Position numbers and translations under genes: made by a program. Shown piece by piece: positions 1-10,028 of a stretch of 64,000 nt of DNA. This DNA is from Ascarosepion bandense (Eukaryota; Mollusca; Cephalopoda; Sepiida; Sepiidae), in contig JBBBDQ010001944.1 of the NCBI GenBank assembly GCA_037127315.1, positions 1-64,000 on the forward strand, in the 5' to 3' direction. Numbering within the stretch: position 1 is the first letter of the stretch; every line of letters begins with the position of its first letter. The notes beneath the pieces are model-generated. The model saw only the letters and a program-made list of their open reading frames with translations. It was not told where the DNA came from and made no database searches.

Positions 1-1
1 T

Positions 2-904
2 TGCCTCCGTCCGTGTCAAGGGGGTCTGGGGATGCCACACTTGAGGAGCCACGTGCTCGCTTCGAGGTTGGCATTCCTCAGGCGCGCGTTGGAGGAAGAT
101 CGGTTGCTTGCGGGGGTAGTGAGGGACATGTTCCCTAGCCTCACTATCACTCCCCCGCTCCTAAGGACTAGCAATAGGCCTTGGGGGCGGCCGAAATTCC
201 TGCTCGAATGTCTGACGGCCCTTCGGGCCATTCCATGGTCCAGTGACCTTTCACGGCCTAGGAGAATCTTCTATCGGGGATTAGTGGAGGGCGCCGTGAA
301 GGATGAACTGTGGAGTAAGCTCGGCATGTCGGGAGAGGAGTATCGCTCTCATTGGTCTTGGGCGCCAGGTGCGGATTGGCTCAACAACTCTGAGTTTTCT
401 CTGACCTGGCGATTGGCTCGGAATGGTTTGTCTCTCAACGACAAGCGTTTCGCAATGGGCCTGGCGGATTTGCCAGATTGTGAACGTTGCGTCCTTGGAA
501 TTAAGGAGACGTCTGCGCACGCCTTCTTCCATTGTTCGCGCGTTCGCCCGTTGTGGGCGCGTGTTGGCGAGTTGACTGCTCGTATCGCGCCGCGGGAGCT
601 TGTGCTCATTGATCGCGCATACGCTGTGGACAATGTGTCGCCCCCGTACTCTGGAGTGAAGCGGATGGTGTTTCTGTCGCTACTGGCCACGGCTAGAATG
701 GTGATTTGGATGACGCGTCTGGAGGAAGTCTTGCGGGGCGGTCGTCTTTCGGATCAGGATCTAATCCGATATTTTGAGCACCAGCTCAAAATTAAGATTA
801 GAACTGAACGAAAACGGCTGCACCCGACAGAGTTCAGCGAAAGGTGGGTATATGCGGCGAGCCTGGTTCGCGTGACCGGGGCTAGCCTTGATTTTCTCTT
901 TTAG
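2..904 (+). CDS. ORF2 C-terminal part of Tx1-like LINE (partial)
   Basis: This is an open reading frame that enters from the left edge and ends at TAG 902-904. It matches residues 840-1139 of the complete ORF2 copies almost exactly. It covers the region after the reverse transcriptase and the zinc-finger motif C-x2-C-x9-H-x4-C (CERC...HAFFHC) typical of the zf-RVT domain at the C-terminus of L1/Tx1 ORF2 proteins. No stop or frameshift is visible in this part. The catalytic domains lie outside the window, so whether the whole gene is intact cannot be told. Confidence 0.9.
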   Translation, partial: CLRPCQGGLGMPHLRSHVLASRLAFLRRALEEDRLLAGVVRDMFPSLTITPPLLRTSNRPWGRPKFLLECLTALRAIPWSSDLSRPRRIFYRGLVEGAVKDELWSKLGMSGEEYRSHWSWAPGADWLNNSEFSLTWRLARNGLSLNDKRFAMGLADLPDCERCVLGIKETSAHAFFHCSRVRPLWARVGELTARIAPRELVLIDRAYAVDNVSPPYSGVKRMVFLSLLATARMVIWMTRLEEVLRGGRLSDQDLIRYFEHQLKIKIRTERKRLHPTEFSERWVYAASLVRVTGASLDFLF

Positions 905-1604
905 ATCTGCTAGTTGCATCGGGGTGGATTCCTTTGGAACCCCTCCCGTGGTTAAGGTAGAAGTTCTTTTTGTGCCTAGTTAATGTGAGTGAATGTGTTT
1001 GTCCTGGCCTGTTCCCGGCTCCATTGCTTTTGTTATGATCCAGTTCGAGATTCCCATTGTCCAAGTATTATTTTGTCCCGTTTTCACTCTCGGCTGGGTC
1101 AGCCTTATACATTCTCCAGTCCAATTTATTTTTGCCCCCTGCTTATCCATTCCCCTTAGAAAGAGAGCTGCTTGATTTTGTCTTTTAAGGCAGAATACAG
1201 TGGCCTCTTTAATTATGTGGGTGTGTTTGGGTCTTACTAACCCATGTATATATATTCATTTGAAATTGTTTTTTGTTTTGGGGTTTTTTGTTTCTTCATT
1301 CCCCCTCCCCATCATGTCATTTCATGAATAAAGTTTTAAATTTATTTTTGTACACTATTGTAAATATTGTAAATACACAAATTTTTATGTACATTTGGGG
1401 TGTTTTTAGGTCCCTGGTATGATTTTGCGGTATTTTGGTGCTTGATAGGTATGAGTGTTGATGGACAAATTTTTATGGTGACTGTGAAAATTGTAACGTA
1501 TGTATGGGTCGTGAATCTGATTAGCTAGGTATAAGATAGTTACGGAAGACCAACCCAAGTTTTTGTTCCCCCTCCCATTTGTTGGCCTTGTGCCAGAATT
1601 CATG

Positions 1605-1623
1605 TATTTATGCTGAATAAATA
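1605..1623 (+). other. 3'-terminal stem-loop, unit 0
   Basis: TATTTAT (1605-1611) pairs with ATAAATA (1617-1623) around a 5-nt loop, just before the end of the unit. The same place in other units has different sequence but also pairs. It could be the signal by which the reverse transcriptase recognises its RNA; that is inference. Confidence 0.6.
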
Positions 1624-1675
1624 ATTACCAACCCATACCCCACCCGGCTTTTTGTTGTGTGGTTTATGGTTGCAA

Positions 1676-1822
1676 GAACAAAGGATAACATTTGTTCCTC
1701 CGTGATATCTGTTAGTTCTTTGTATCTTGGATTTTCTGCTTTCCAGCCCGAGTTTATAGCTCGGGCCAGCGTAAAAGTAGCGTCTAACAACGCGAAACAC
1801 CGGGAAGCAGTGATCCGGTGTT
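1676..1822 (+). promoter_or_regulatory. 5' leader stem-loop series of unit 1
   Basis: Four hairpins follow one another in the leader RNA. GAACAAA 1676-1682 pairs with 1691-1697. GCCCGAG 1746-1752 pairs with 1760-1766. GCGT 1780-1783 pairs with 1790-1793. AACACCGG 1796-1803 pairs with 1815-1822. The last ends 16 nt before the ORF1 ATG at 1839. Units 2-4 have the same series. Unit 5 has a diverged leader in which all four stems still pair. A role in translation initiation, packaging or RNA stability is possible, but nothing here decides between them. Confidence 0.65.
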
Positions 1823-1838
1823 CGGCCACTTTGTGGCA

Positions 1839-3709
1839 ATGGCCACAGATGGGCCGATGGAAAGCGTTCCTCCCACCACGGCGTCGGTGGGAGGAAAGGA
1901 GGGGGATTGGGCTCTACCGCCTCGGGATAATCCCCCTTCGCAAGTACTAGCAGAAGCAGCATCGCCTAAACCCTCGACCGCTGGGTGGAAAAGAGGGAAA
2001 TTGACGGTTAAGGATGAGGAATATTACCATCAGATGCAAGACAAATACGCCCAGTATATTAAAGGAACAGAGCTGGTTTCCGTGCCAGAACAATTGGCAC
2101 AAATTGAGGCCAGAATAATCACACTAAGAACCAAGGAACTTAAGACCCATAAGTTTGTGGGCATCACAAGGGAATCCTTTGAAGAGGCAATTCGGGCTCT
2201 TCAGATTAATGCAAAGGCCGTAGCGAGGAGAGGCAATGCCAAGTGGGACGTCCTGCTTGGCTCAGTTGAAGAGGCCAAGCGCCTAATTGGCGTGGTATTG
2301 GAGACAAAAACACTCCAATTCCAGACGGAATATATGGGAGCAAGGAGAGTCAAGATTACCTTGCATGGCGTCCCCTTGGACATTGCCGAGGACCACGTCG
2401 GCGCCTTTTTTGCAAGTTACGGAAAGGTGGCCGACGTCTCCTCGCTGCGGTCCAAGGCAGGCTTCTATACAGGAGATATGGTCCTGCAGGTGACCCTATC
2501 TGGGGAAAACATTGCGAAAATCCCCAACATTCTCACCTGCAGGGATCGAAATATTTTTGTGGTCGTGGAGGGCAGAAAGCCTTGCTGTTGGGTCTGTGGG
2601 GCGGCGGAACACGTCGCAAAGGCGTGTCCGACCAAAAACCCGCCCCCAAAGGCCCAACCAGTCAAACAGCAGCAGCAGCCTGCAAAGGAAACTACCAAAC
2701 AAGCTCCACCAGCACCAGTACCGGCAGCCAACAAGGAGGGTGATTGGCAGGTGGTGGCGCGAAAAAAGGCAAAAACGCCTTCGCCGGCGAAGGTGCCGGT
2801 GAAGGTGCCGACTCCTGTTAAGGCGCCTGCCAAACAGAAGGACCCTACTCCGCAAAATTCACCGTCCAAACAGGGCAAGGAAAAGGGTTCCTTCCCCAAA
2901 AAGGTTGCGGAAGAGCCTATGGAAGTAGGAAGAGCGTCGTCCCTGAAGCGCGGGAGAGAGGAAGAGGAGGAACAACAGGACAAACTCAAGAGTAGAAGGA
3001 GGAGCAGGAGCTCTGAGAGGAGGAAGCTGGGCGACCGATGCACTTCTTTACCGGTGTCCCCAGTTAGATGCACTTATGCAGAAAAGGCGAGGAGCCTTCC
3101 CTCTTCCCCGCGGAAAGCTTCCCAGTCCCCTACCTTCAATCTGACCCCCCTGGAAAAGAACATTTCGGCAACTCCCACTCCCTCCCCTTCTCCTATTCCC
3201 ACTCCCAGCCAGACTCCCAGTCAGGCGAAAAGAAGAAAGGCCTCCCGAGAGGCGCAGCTCTAATGAAAGTCGACGAAAATTTGGTGGCGGAGTGGTCCTC
3301 GCAAAGGCGAAAGTTGCTGAAGCCGCTCCTAAAACTGACTTCAGTCAACAATCTTTCCACTGAAGATCCTACAAACTTTTCCCAGGCCCCAGGTGTCATC
3401 ACCCTGGTAAGAAATACCGGGGGGAACCTGCGGGTCTGGGACCACATAGAAGAGGTCAGAAGGTTATATCCTAAAATAAGGATGGTGGCGGAAAACACGC
3501 CGGAACTAAGAAAAATGTCGCAAAATTGTTCGGGGAGGTTCCCCGTTTTACTCCACCCCAGTTTATATAGGGTGGTAAAACTAACATATCCCACCGACGT
3601 CGGCGGGATTGTCCTAGACGGACGGATTACGTCCGACATTGGTACAGGGTCCCTAGGACAGTCCGTCGGGGTCCCCTCTGCCCGAGATTTCTACCCCGTA
3701 TGCGACTAG
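1839..3709 (+). pseudogene. ORF1 (RNA-binding protein) of unit 1, frameshifted
   Basis: ORF1 of the LINE, an RNA-binding nucleoprotein that coats the element RNA. The start is ATG 1839 (MATDGP) in a good initiation context (GCAATGG). An upstream in-frame GTG was not used. The order is: acidic N-terminus; a region with HGVPLDIAEDHVGAFFASYG that looks RRM-like; a zinc knuckle C-x2-C-x4-H-x4-C; a long Pro/Lys/Gln linker with a basic RRRSRSSERR patch; and a conserved C-terminal domain of unknown function. An A-run has four A's at 3228-3231 where units 3-5 have five. This shifts the frame, so the reading stops at 3263 and the last 160 residues lie in another frame (to 3709). It is either a real inactivating deletion or a homopolymer error. 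Confidence 0.85.
1869..1894 (+). other. Perfect 9-bp hairpin at start of ORF1
   Basis: CCTCCCACC (1869-1877) and GGTGGGAGG (1886-1894) form a perfect GC-rich stem with an 8-nt loop about 30 nt inside ORF1. The hairpin is present in all five units (8143-8168, 14420-14445, and equivalents). The diverged leader of unit 5 turns into the common sequence right at this hairpin. Confidence 0.7.
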
Positions 3710-3755
3710 AGCCTTGTTGCATGTTTCTTTGTTTTTTCTTTTTCAGAACTAAAAG
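3710..3755 (+). promoter_or_regulatory. ORF1-ORF2 spacer with splice-acceptor-like sequence
   Basis: A 46-nt spacer between the two ORFs consists of a pyrimidine tract (TTTCTTTGTTTTTTCTTTTT) followed by CAG and then the ORF2 ATG ten or so nt later. Units 2-5 keep the same arrangement (9983-10028, 16262-16306, 22533-22577, 28812-28856). It matches a 3' splice site in form. It could allow a spliced ORF2 message, or the pyrimidine tract may serve re-initiation. No Shine-Dalgarno type element is expected in this host. Confidence 0.45.
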
Positions 3756-6700
3756 ATGTCTATTAAGATAGCCAGCTTGAATGCGAAGGGCCTGAGGGAT
3801 CGGGGTAAGGCGGCTCGCCTGCTTCGTGACCTCTTGTCCTTCGGCGTGGATGTGGCCGCGATCCAAGAGACTCACTTTGTTTGCGAAGTCGACTCTTGTG
3901 TGCTGTCTAACGACTTTGTCGTCTATTCAGCATATGGGAGCCGGCAAGCCAGAGGTGTTTCTTTGCTGGTCAAGCGTACCCTGGACGCGAAGGTTGACCT
4001 TGTCCATGTCGGTGCCGAGGGCCGGCTGATCGTGGCCGATATTGCAGTGAAAAGCAAATTGTTCCGGCTGATTGTGGTTTATGCGCCCAATAAGCAAGGT
4101 GAGCGTGTCTCTTTCTTTCGGCTGTTGGAGCCCTTTATGGTGCATTCAACACGGCTAATCTTAGTTGGGGACTGGAATGCCATCCTAACCCCCAAATGGG
4201 ATAGAGGGAGGGGCGCTAGCGGGAGGAATGATGATCGTAGCCTGGTTGATCTGATCGACGAATTTGGTCTCGTCGATAGATACCGGGTCGATCATCCGGA
4301 TGGGAGTATGTGGACGTGGGCGCTTAATTGGCCTTCTACCCGGGTATCTGCGTACCTGGATAGGATGTTAGTGAGAGTGGCCGACATAGACTTCTTAGAA
4401 TGTCCAACGTTCCACTGGCTAGGCTACACGGACCACAAACTCGTTTGTGCCCGTGTGGTGTTAGACTTTAGGCCTAGGTTGGCTGGTTATTGGAAGTTCA
4501 ATCAGTCCTTACTGGACAGGCGGGACTTTCGTGACCAGCTGACAAAACTAGTTCAGCGGGCGTTAATTGGGCGAGTCATTGGGAATAAGTGGTGGGTTAA
4601 CCTTAAGGACTCCATTAGGTCTTTCGCCACCAAATATAGCCAGCGGCTCAAACTAGATAAGGCTGCGGAGGCAAAGACACTTAGTGCTAATTTCGCCCGG
4701 GCGGAGGCTGGTGGGGATCCCCTAGAGATAGCCTTAGCCAGGGAGGCCCTGAGGCGCACGACTAGCGAGCGCTATATGGGCCAGGTAATTAGGGCTAAGT
4801 TAAGCAAGATGTCTTCCGAAGCTGTGAACATGGGCGCAGAACTGCGCAAGGAAGAAATTCGTCGGGCCGGCGATCGGTACATTCGAGAGGTGCGCGACCC
4901 GGAGGGACATCTCCTTAGGTCCACTGACGACATGTGCGAGGCGTTCCGGCAGCATTTCGAACACCGGTTTACCAAGGAGCCTGGTCTCCGTGACGAGGAG
5001 TTTCGCAGCTATTTGGCTGACTTTCCCCGGCTTTTGCCGGCTGAAGCGGCTAGCTGCGAAGGGGAGATTACGGAGGACGAAGTCTACGCGGCTTTGAAGA
5101 AGACCGGCAGTGGCAAGTCGCCAGGTTTGGATGGTTTGCCCTATGAATTGTACTTGAGGATGTCGCACCTTTTTGTCCCGCTCTTGACTGTCGTGTTCAA
5201 CCACTGGTTTCGGCAGGGGTCCATCCCCGGTCGGATCACCAGGGGCGTGATCACGCTGTTGGGAAAAGGCAAGAAGGTTGGGCGGGGATTAGATGATTAC
5301 AGGCCCATAACTCTGCTAAACACAGAGTTAAAGATTTTGGCCAAGATCCTGACGAATCGCTTGCAGCTAGTTGCCGAGTCTCTGTTGGAACCGGATCAGA
5401 CTTGTTCTGTGAAGGGACGAACAATTCAGAGCAACCTGCACTTGATTCGCACGATCGTAGAGGGTGTAGAAGACGACGAAGAGGCCGCGCTGATCAATTT
5501 GGATCAGTCCAAGGCATTTGATAGGATTGACCATGGCTACCTGGCTGCTGTCCTGCAGGCCGCCGGATTCAAAACCGACTTCAGCCGCTGGATTAGCCTT
5601 CTGTATCGCTCCCCCAAGGCTGTGGTACAGGTGAACGGGAAGCTGTCGGGCGCTTTCGCGCTGTCTAGGTCGGTCCGTCAGGGTTGTCCACTGTCGCCTC
5701 TCCTTTACGTCCTGGCGTTGGAGCCCCTCCTTCGCCGGCTAAGGGACGAGACGTGCAGTCCGGTCCTGCGTGGAATTGCTGTCCCTGGTGGAGCTCGAGC
5801 CAGGGTTTCCGCGTACGCCGATGACGTAACGACCTTTGTGTCCTCCCGCAGGGACATAAGGGCGGTACAGAAGGCGCTTGAACGGTACGAACAGGTAACG
5901 GGGGCCAGAATTAACCGCGACAAGTCGTCCGGCTTGCGGTTAGGTGCCTGGAAGGGTGTTTCCCTCCCGGGGCCCTTCGACTGGACGGACGGGCCGGTCA
6001 AGCTCCTCGGAGTTTGGTTCGGTCCGGACTTACAGTTGGAGAAAAACTGGTCAGAAGTACAGGCAAAGGTCGGCGCGTCGGTCGAGATTTGGCGTCGACG
6101 GAGTCTCTCCGTGAAGGGTCTGGCGGAGGTGTGTGATACATACCTCTTTCCCAGAATCCTTTACCGGCTGTCTGTACTTCCCCTTTGTGACGATCATGAG
6201 AAGGCGCTCGAGCGTTTGCTATTCTCCTGTCTTTGGAGAGGACGCAAACACATGGTCGACAAAGGAGTCTGTTGCCTCCGTCCGTGTCAAGGGGGTCTGG
6301 GGATGCCACACTTGAGGAGCCACGTGCTCGCTTCGAGGTTGGCATTCCTCAGGCGCGCGTTGGAGGAAGATCGGTTGCTTGCGGGGGTAGTGAGGGACAT
6401 GTTCCCTAGCCTCACTGTCACTCCCCCGCTCCTAAGGACTAGCAATAGGCCTTGGGGGCGGCCGAAATTCCTGCTCGAATGTCTGACGGCCCTTCGGGCC
6501 ATTCCATGGTCCAGTGACCTTTCACGGCCTAGGAGAATCTTCTATCGGGGATTAGTGGAGGGCGCCGTGAAGGATGAACTGTGGAGTAAGCTCGGCATGT
6601 CGAGAGAGGAGTATCGCTCTCATTGGTCTTGGGCGCCAGGTGCGGATTGGCTCAACAACTCTGAGTTTTCTCTGACCTGGCGATTGGCTCGGAATGGTTT

Positions 6701-7175
6701 GTCTCTCAATGACAAGCGTTTCGCAATGGGCCTGGCGGATTTGCCAGATTGTGAACGTTGCGTCCTTGGAATTAAGGAGACGTCTGCGCACGCCTTCTTC
6801 CATTGTTCGCGCGTTCGCCCGTTGTGGGCGCGTGTCGGCGAGTTGACTGCTCGTATCGCGCCGCGGGAGCTTGTGCTCATTGATCGCGCATACGCTGTGG
6901 ACAATGTGTCGCCCCCGTACTCTGGAGTGAAGCGGATGGTGTTTCTGTCGCTACTGGCCACGGCTAGAATGGTGATTTGGATGACGCGTCTGGAGGAAGT
7001 CTTGCGGGGAGGTCGTCTTTCGGATCAGGATCTAATCCGATATTTTGAGCACCAGCTCAAAATTAAGATTAGAACTGAACGAAAACGGCTGCACCCGACA
7101 GAGTTCAGCGAAAGGTGGGTATATGCGGCGAGCCTGGTTCGCGTGACCGGGGCTAGCCTTGATTTTCTCTTTTAG
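3756..7175 (+). CDS. ORF2: endonuclease-reverse transcriptase, unit 1
   Basis: The enzyme nicks target DNA and copies the element RNA at the nick (target-primed reverse transcription). It has 1139 aa and the start is the first ATG after the spacer. The AP endonuclease covers about residues 1-235, with N9, E38, D139-x-N141, D202 and D226-H227 in the expected motifs (SLNAKG, IQETHF, GDWNAIL, YLDRML, TDHKLV). The reverse transcriptase covers about 440-760: GKSPGLDG, DYRPITLLNTE, the motif A aspartate D583 in LDQSKAFDRID, RQGCPLSPLLY, YADD at 687-690, then LLGVWFGP. The C-terminal zinc finger is C999-C1002-H1012-C1017. The frame is fully open with all catalytic residues present, so the protein may be active, although ORF1 of the same unit is broken. 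Confidence 0.93.
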   Translation: MSIKIASLNAKGLRDRGKAARLLRDLLSFGVDVAAIQETHFVCEVDSCVLSNDFVVYSAYGSRQARGVSLLVKRTLDAKVDLVHVGAEGRLIVADIAVKSKLFRLIVVYAPNKQGERVSFFRLLEPFMVHSTRLILVGDWNAILTPKWDRGRGASGRNDDRSLVDLIDEFGLVDRYRVDHPDGSMWTWALNWPSTRVSAYLDRMLVRVADIDFLECPTFHWLGYTDHKLVCARVVLDFRPRLAGYWKFNQSLLDRRDFRDQLTKLVQRALIGRVIGNKWWVNLKDSIRSFATKYSQRLKLDKAAEAKTLSANFARAEAGGDPLEIALAREALRRTTSERYMGQVIRAKLSKMSSEAVNMGAELRKEEIRRAGDRYIREVRDPEGHLLRSTDDMCEAFRQHFEHRFTKEPGLRDEEFRSYLADFPRLLPAEAASCEGEITEDEVYAALKKTGSGKSPGLDGLPYELYLRMSHLFVPLLTVVFNHWFRQGSIPGRITRGVITLLGKGKKVGRGLDDYRPITLLNTELKILAKILTNRLQLVAESLLEPDQTCSVKGRTIQSNLHLIRTIVEGVEDDEEAALINLDQSKAFDRIDHGYLAAVLQAAGFKTDFSRWISLLYRSPKAVVQVNGKLSGAFALSRSVRQGCPLSPLLYVLALEPLLRRLRDETCSPVLRGIAVPGGARARVSAYADDVTTFVSSRRDIRAVQKALERYEQVTGARINRDKSSGLRLGAWKGVSLPGPFDWTDGPVKLLGVWFGPDLQLEKNWSEVQAKVGASVEIWRRRSLSVKGLAEVCDTYLFPRILYRLSVLPLCDDHEKALERLLFSCLWRGRKHMVDKGVCCLRPCQGGLGMPHLRSHVLASRLAFLRRALEEDRLLAGVVRDMFPSLTVTPPLLRTSNRPWGRPKFLLECLTALRAIPWSSDLSRPRRIFYRGLVEGAVKDELWSKLGMSREEYRSHWSWAPGADWLNNSEFSLTWRLARNGLSLNDKRFAMGLADLPDCERCVLGIKETSAHAFFHCSRVRPLWARVGELTARIAPRELVLIDRAYAVDNVSPPYSGVKRMVFLSLLATARMVIWMTRLEEVLRGGRLSDQDLIRYFEHQLKIKIRTERKRLHPTEFSERWVYAASLVRVTGASLDFLF

Positions 7176-8112
7176 ATCTGCTAGTTGCATCGGGGTGGAT
7201 TCCTTTGGAACCCCGCCCGTGGTTAAGGTAGAAGTTCTTTTTGTGCCTAGTTAATGTGAGTGGATGTGTTTGTCCTGGCCTGTTCCCGGCTCCATTGCTT
7301 TTGTTATGATCCAGTTCGAGACTCCCATTGTCCAAGTATTATTTTGTCCCGTTTTCACTCTCGGCTGGGTCAGCCTTATACATTCTCCAGTCCAATTTAT
7401 TTTTGCCCCCTGCTTCTCCATTCCCCTTAGAAAGAGAGCTGCTTGATTTTGTCTTTTTATGGCAGAATACAGTGGCCTCTTTAATTATGTGGGTGTGGTT
7501 GGGTCTTACTAACATTGTGTATATATATTCATTTGAAATTGTCTTTTGTTTTGGGGATTTTTTGTTTCTTCATTCCCCCTTCCCATCATGTCATTTCATG
7601 AATAAAGTTTTAAATTTATTTTTGTAAGATATTGTATATATTGTAAAAACACAAATTTTTATGTACATTTGGGGTGTTTTTTTAGGTCCCCGGTATGATT
7701 TTGCGGTATTTTGGTGCTTGATAGGTATGAGTGTTGATGGACAAATTTTTATGGTGAATGAGAAAATTGTAACGTATGTATGGGTCGTGAATCTGATTAG
7801 CTAGGTATAAGATAGTTACGGAAGACCAACCCAAGTTTTTGTACCCCCTCCCATTTGTTGGCCTTGTGCCAGAATTTGTAATGTATTGCAAATAAATACG
7901 TACCAACCCATACCCCACCCGGCTTTTTGTTGTGTGGTTTAGGGTAAAAGAACAAAGGATAACACTTGTTCCTTCGTGATATTTGTTAGTCCTCTGTATC
8001 TTGGATTTACTGCTTTCCAGCCCGAGTTTATAGCTCGGGCCAGCGTAAAAGTAGCGTCTAACAACGCGAAACACCGGGAAGCAGTGATCCGGTGTTCGGC
8101 CACTTTGTGGCA
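7176..8112 (+). other. 3' UTR of unit 1, junction, leader of unit 2
   Basis: Non-coding. The 3' UTR runs to 7900 and differs from unit 0 at scattered sites, most strongly in the last 30 nt. A terminal stem of seven pairs is at 7881-7887/7895-7901, one of them G-U in RNA. The junction octamer is at 7901-7908. The leader of unit 2 resembles those of units 1, 3 and 4 and keeps the four stem-loops, with small changes. A GGTAAAA in it resembles a weak splice donor. Confidence 0.78.
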
Positions 8113-9982
8113 ATGGCCACAGATGGGCCGATGGAAAGCGTTCCTCCCACCACGGCGTCGGTGGGAGGAAAGGAGGGGGATTGGGCTCTACCGCCTCGGG
8201 ATAATCCCCCTTCTACAGTACCAGCAGTGATACCAGCAGCAGCTCCAGCATCCCCCTTACCTTCGACCTCTGGGTGGAAGGGAGGCAAAAAAATGTCGCT
8301 AAAAGGGGAGGATTATTACGAGAAGATTGCTAAGGACTATGCAGAGTACATCAAAGGAACAGAGCTCGTCTCGGTGCCGGAGCAGTTGGCTCAAATAGAG
8401 GCGAGAGTCATCACCTTGTACACTAAGGACCCGAAGACAAAGAAGTTGGTCGGCGTCCCTCGGGATACACTCGAGGAGGGGCTACAAGCCCTAAAAATTA
8501 GAGCGTTGGCCGTGGCGAGGAGAGGCAATGCCATGTGGGACGTCCTGCTTGGCTCCGTACAAGAAGCTAGAAACCTAATTGGTGTGGTCTTGGAGACCAA
8601 AACTCTCCTGATCAATACGGAGTACATGGGTACTAGAAAAGTTAAGGTCACCCTGCATGGCGTCCCCATGGACATTGCCGAGGATCATGTTGGCGCCTTC
8701 TTCGTGCAATATGGAAGAGTGGCCGAAGTCTCCTCGCTGCGGTCCAAGGCCGGTTTTCTCACGGGCGACATGACCCTGCAGGTGACCCTGAATAAGGACA
8801 ACATCGCTAAAATTCCCAACATCCTCACCTGCAGGGGTCGTTCGATTTTTATAATCGTAGAAGGCAGAAAGCCTTGCTGTTGGGTCTGTGGGGCGGCGGA
8901 GCATGTCGCAAAGATCTGTCCGTCTAAGAATCCCCCCCACAAAGGCCCAACCAGCCAAGCAGCAGCAGCCAGCAAAGGAAGTAGTTAAGACAGCCTCTCC
9001 TACACCAGTACCAGCAGCCAGCAAGGAGGGCGATTGGCAGGTGGTGGCGAGGAAAAAGGCAAAAACGCCTTCTCCGGCCAAGGGGCCGGCGAAGGTGCCA
9101 CCGCCTGTCAAATCACCCCCAAAACAAAAGGAGACTACATCAAAAAATACGCCCGCCAAACAGGAGAGGGAAAGGGTTTCCTCCCCCAAAAAGGACGAAC
9201 CGATGGAGGTAGGGAGAGCGTCGTCTTTGAAGCGCGGGAGAGAGGAAGAAGAGGAGCAGCAGGACAAGCTAAAAAGCAGAAGAAGGGGCAGGAGCTCGGA
9301 AAGAAGCATACATGCGGACAAGTGTGCATCATTGCCGGTTTCCCCGGTCAGACACACATATGCTGACAAGGCAAGAAGCCTACCATCTTCCCCGCGCAAA
9401 GCTTCCCAGTCCCCAACCTTCAATTTGATCCCCTTGAAAAAACAGACTTCTGCAACACCCACTCCCTCCCCTTCTCCTATTCCCACTCCCTCACGGGCAA
9501 AAAAGAAGAAAGCCCTCCCCCAAGGCGACGCTTTGTGTAAAGTAGATGAGGACATTGTGGAGGAGTGGTCTTCGCAGAGGCGAAAACTGCTGAAGCCACT
9601 CCTCAAACTGACTGCAGTAAAAGGAATGTCCACGGAAGACCCAACAAACTTTCCCCAGGCCCCAGGAGTCATTACCCTCGTAAGAAATACCGGGGGTAAC
9701 CTGAGGGTCTGGGACCACATAGAAGATGCCAAGAAGTACTACCCTAAATTAAGGATGGCAACAATGAACACGCCTGAACTTAAAAAAATGGGCAAAAATT
9801 GTTCGGGGAGGTTCCCGGTTATCCTCCACCCCTGCTTATATAGGGTGGTAAAGCTAACCTACCCCACGGACGTCGGCGGTATTGTCCTAGACGGACGGAT
9901 TACGTCCGATATAGGTACAGGGTCCCTAGGACAGTCCGTCGGGGTCCCATCCACCAGAGATTTTTTCCCCGTATGTGACTAG
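8113..9982 (+). pseudogene. ORF1 of unit 2, diverged type, frameshifted
   Basis: The protein has the same role and layout as the other ORF1 copies but is a second sequence type. The N-terminal 20 residues are shared. After that it differs at many residues (TVPAVIPAAAPASP insert, KDPKTKKLVGVPRD, VQYGRVAEVSS). The zinc knuckle and the C-terminal domain are retained, with the C-terminal domain about four-fifths identical to the common type. A run of seven C's at 8932-8938 adds one base. The first frame therefore ends at 8988, and the linker and C-terminal domain continue in the frame that ends at 9982. Removing one C would restore continuity at the Pro-rich stretch after the knuckle. The divergence is mostly conservative, which suggests both types evolved under protein-level constraint. 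Confidence 0.85.
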
Positions 9983-10028
9983 TGCCTTTGTTGCATGTTC
10001 TTTGTTTTTTCTTTTTCAGGTTTAAAAG

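Larger units (their letters stand above)
1..1625 (+). mobile_element. Tx1-like LINE, unit 0 (3' part only)
   Basis: This is the 3' end of a non-LTR retrotransposon unit whose 5' part lies left of the window. It holds the last 300 codons of ORF2 and a 3' UTR of about 0.72 kb. It ends directly against unit 1 at the octamer TACCAACC (1626-1633). Its 3' UTR is nearly identical to that of unit 5, including the terminal variable region. It shows that the array continues beyond the window. Confidence 0.9.
905..1838 (+). other. 3' UTR of unit 0, junction, and 5' leader of unit 1
   Basis: Non-coding. The 3' UTR (905-1625) contains a polyadenylation-type AATAAA near 1326, a GC hairpin just after the stop codon, and an AATAAATA just before its end. 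The junction octamer is at 1626-1633. The leader (1634-1838) is about 205 nt and carries four stem-loops: 1676-1697, 1746-1766, 1780-1793 and 1796-1822. No poly(A) tail separates the two units. Confidence 0.8.
1626..7900 (+). mobile_element. Tx1-like LINE, unit 1 (complete length)
   Basis: This is a full-length unit of 6275 bp: leader, ORF1 (frameshifted), ORF2 (open), 3' UTR. The group is assigned from ORF2: AP endonuclease, reverse transcriptase with YADD, a region after the RT typical of the Xenopus TX1 type ORF2 (LLGVWFGP... NW), and a C-terminal zinc finger. ORF1 has one CCHC knuckle. There is no 5' truncation and no target duplication between this unit and its neighbours. Confidence 0.88.

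Noticed and set aside
1818..1838. Upstream in-frame GTG as start of ORF1
   Set aside because: The ATG at 1839 has a strong initiation context and exists in all units. A GTG start is unlikely in a eukaryote, and the preceding bases form the 3' arm of a conserved hairpin.
1634..1838. HDV-like ribozyme in the LINE leader
   Set aside because: The four stems are sequential hairpins and I could not fold them into the nested double pseudoknot, nor does the 5' end pair as P1 would require.
2465..3073. Long minus-strand frames opposite ORF1 and ORF2 in every unit
   Set aside because: They are shadows of the coding strand: they recur at the same place in each unit, are leucine/serine-rich mirrors of the Pro/Lys linker, and have no family resemblance.
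3227..3263. Programmed frameshift in ORF1 of unit 1
   Set aside because: The shift sites differ between units (A-run in unit 1, C-runs in units 2 and 4) and units 3 and 5 need no shift, so these are mutations or sequencing errors.
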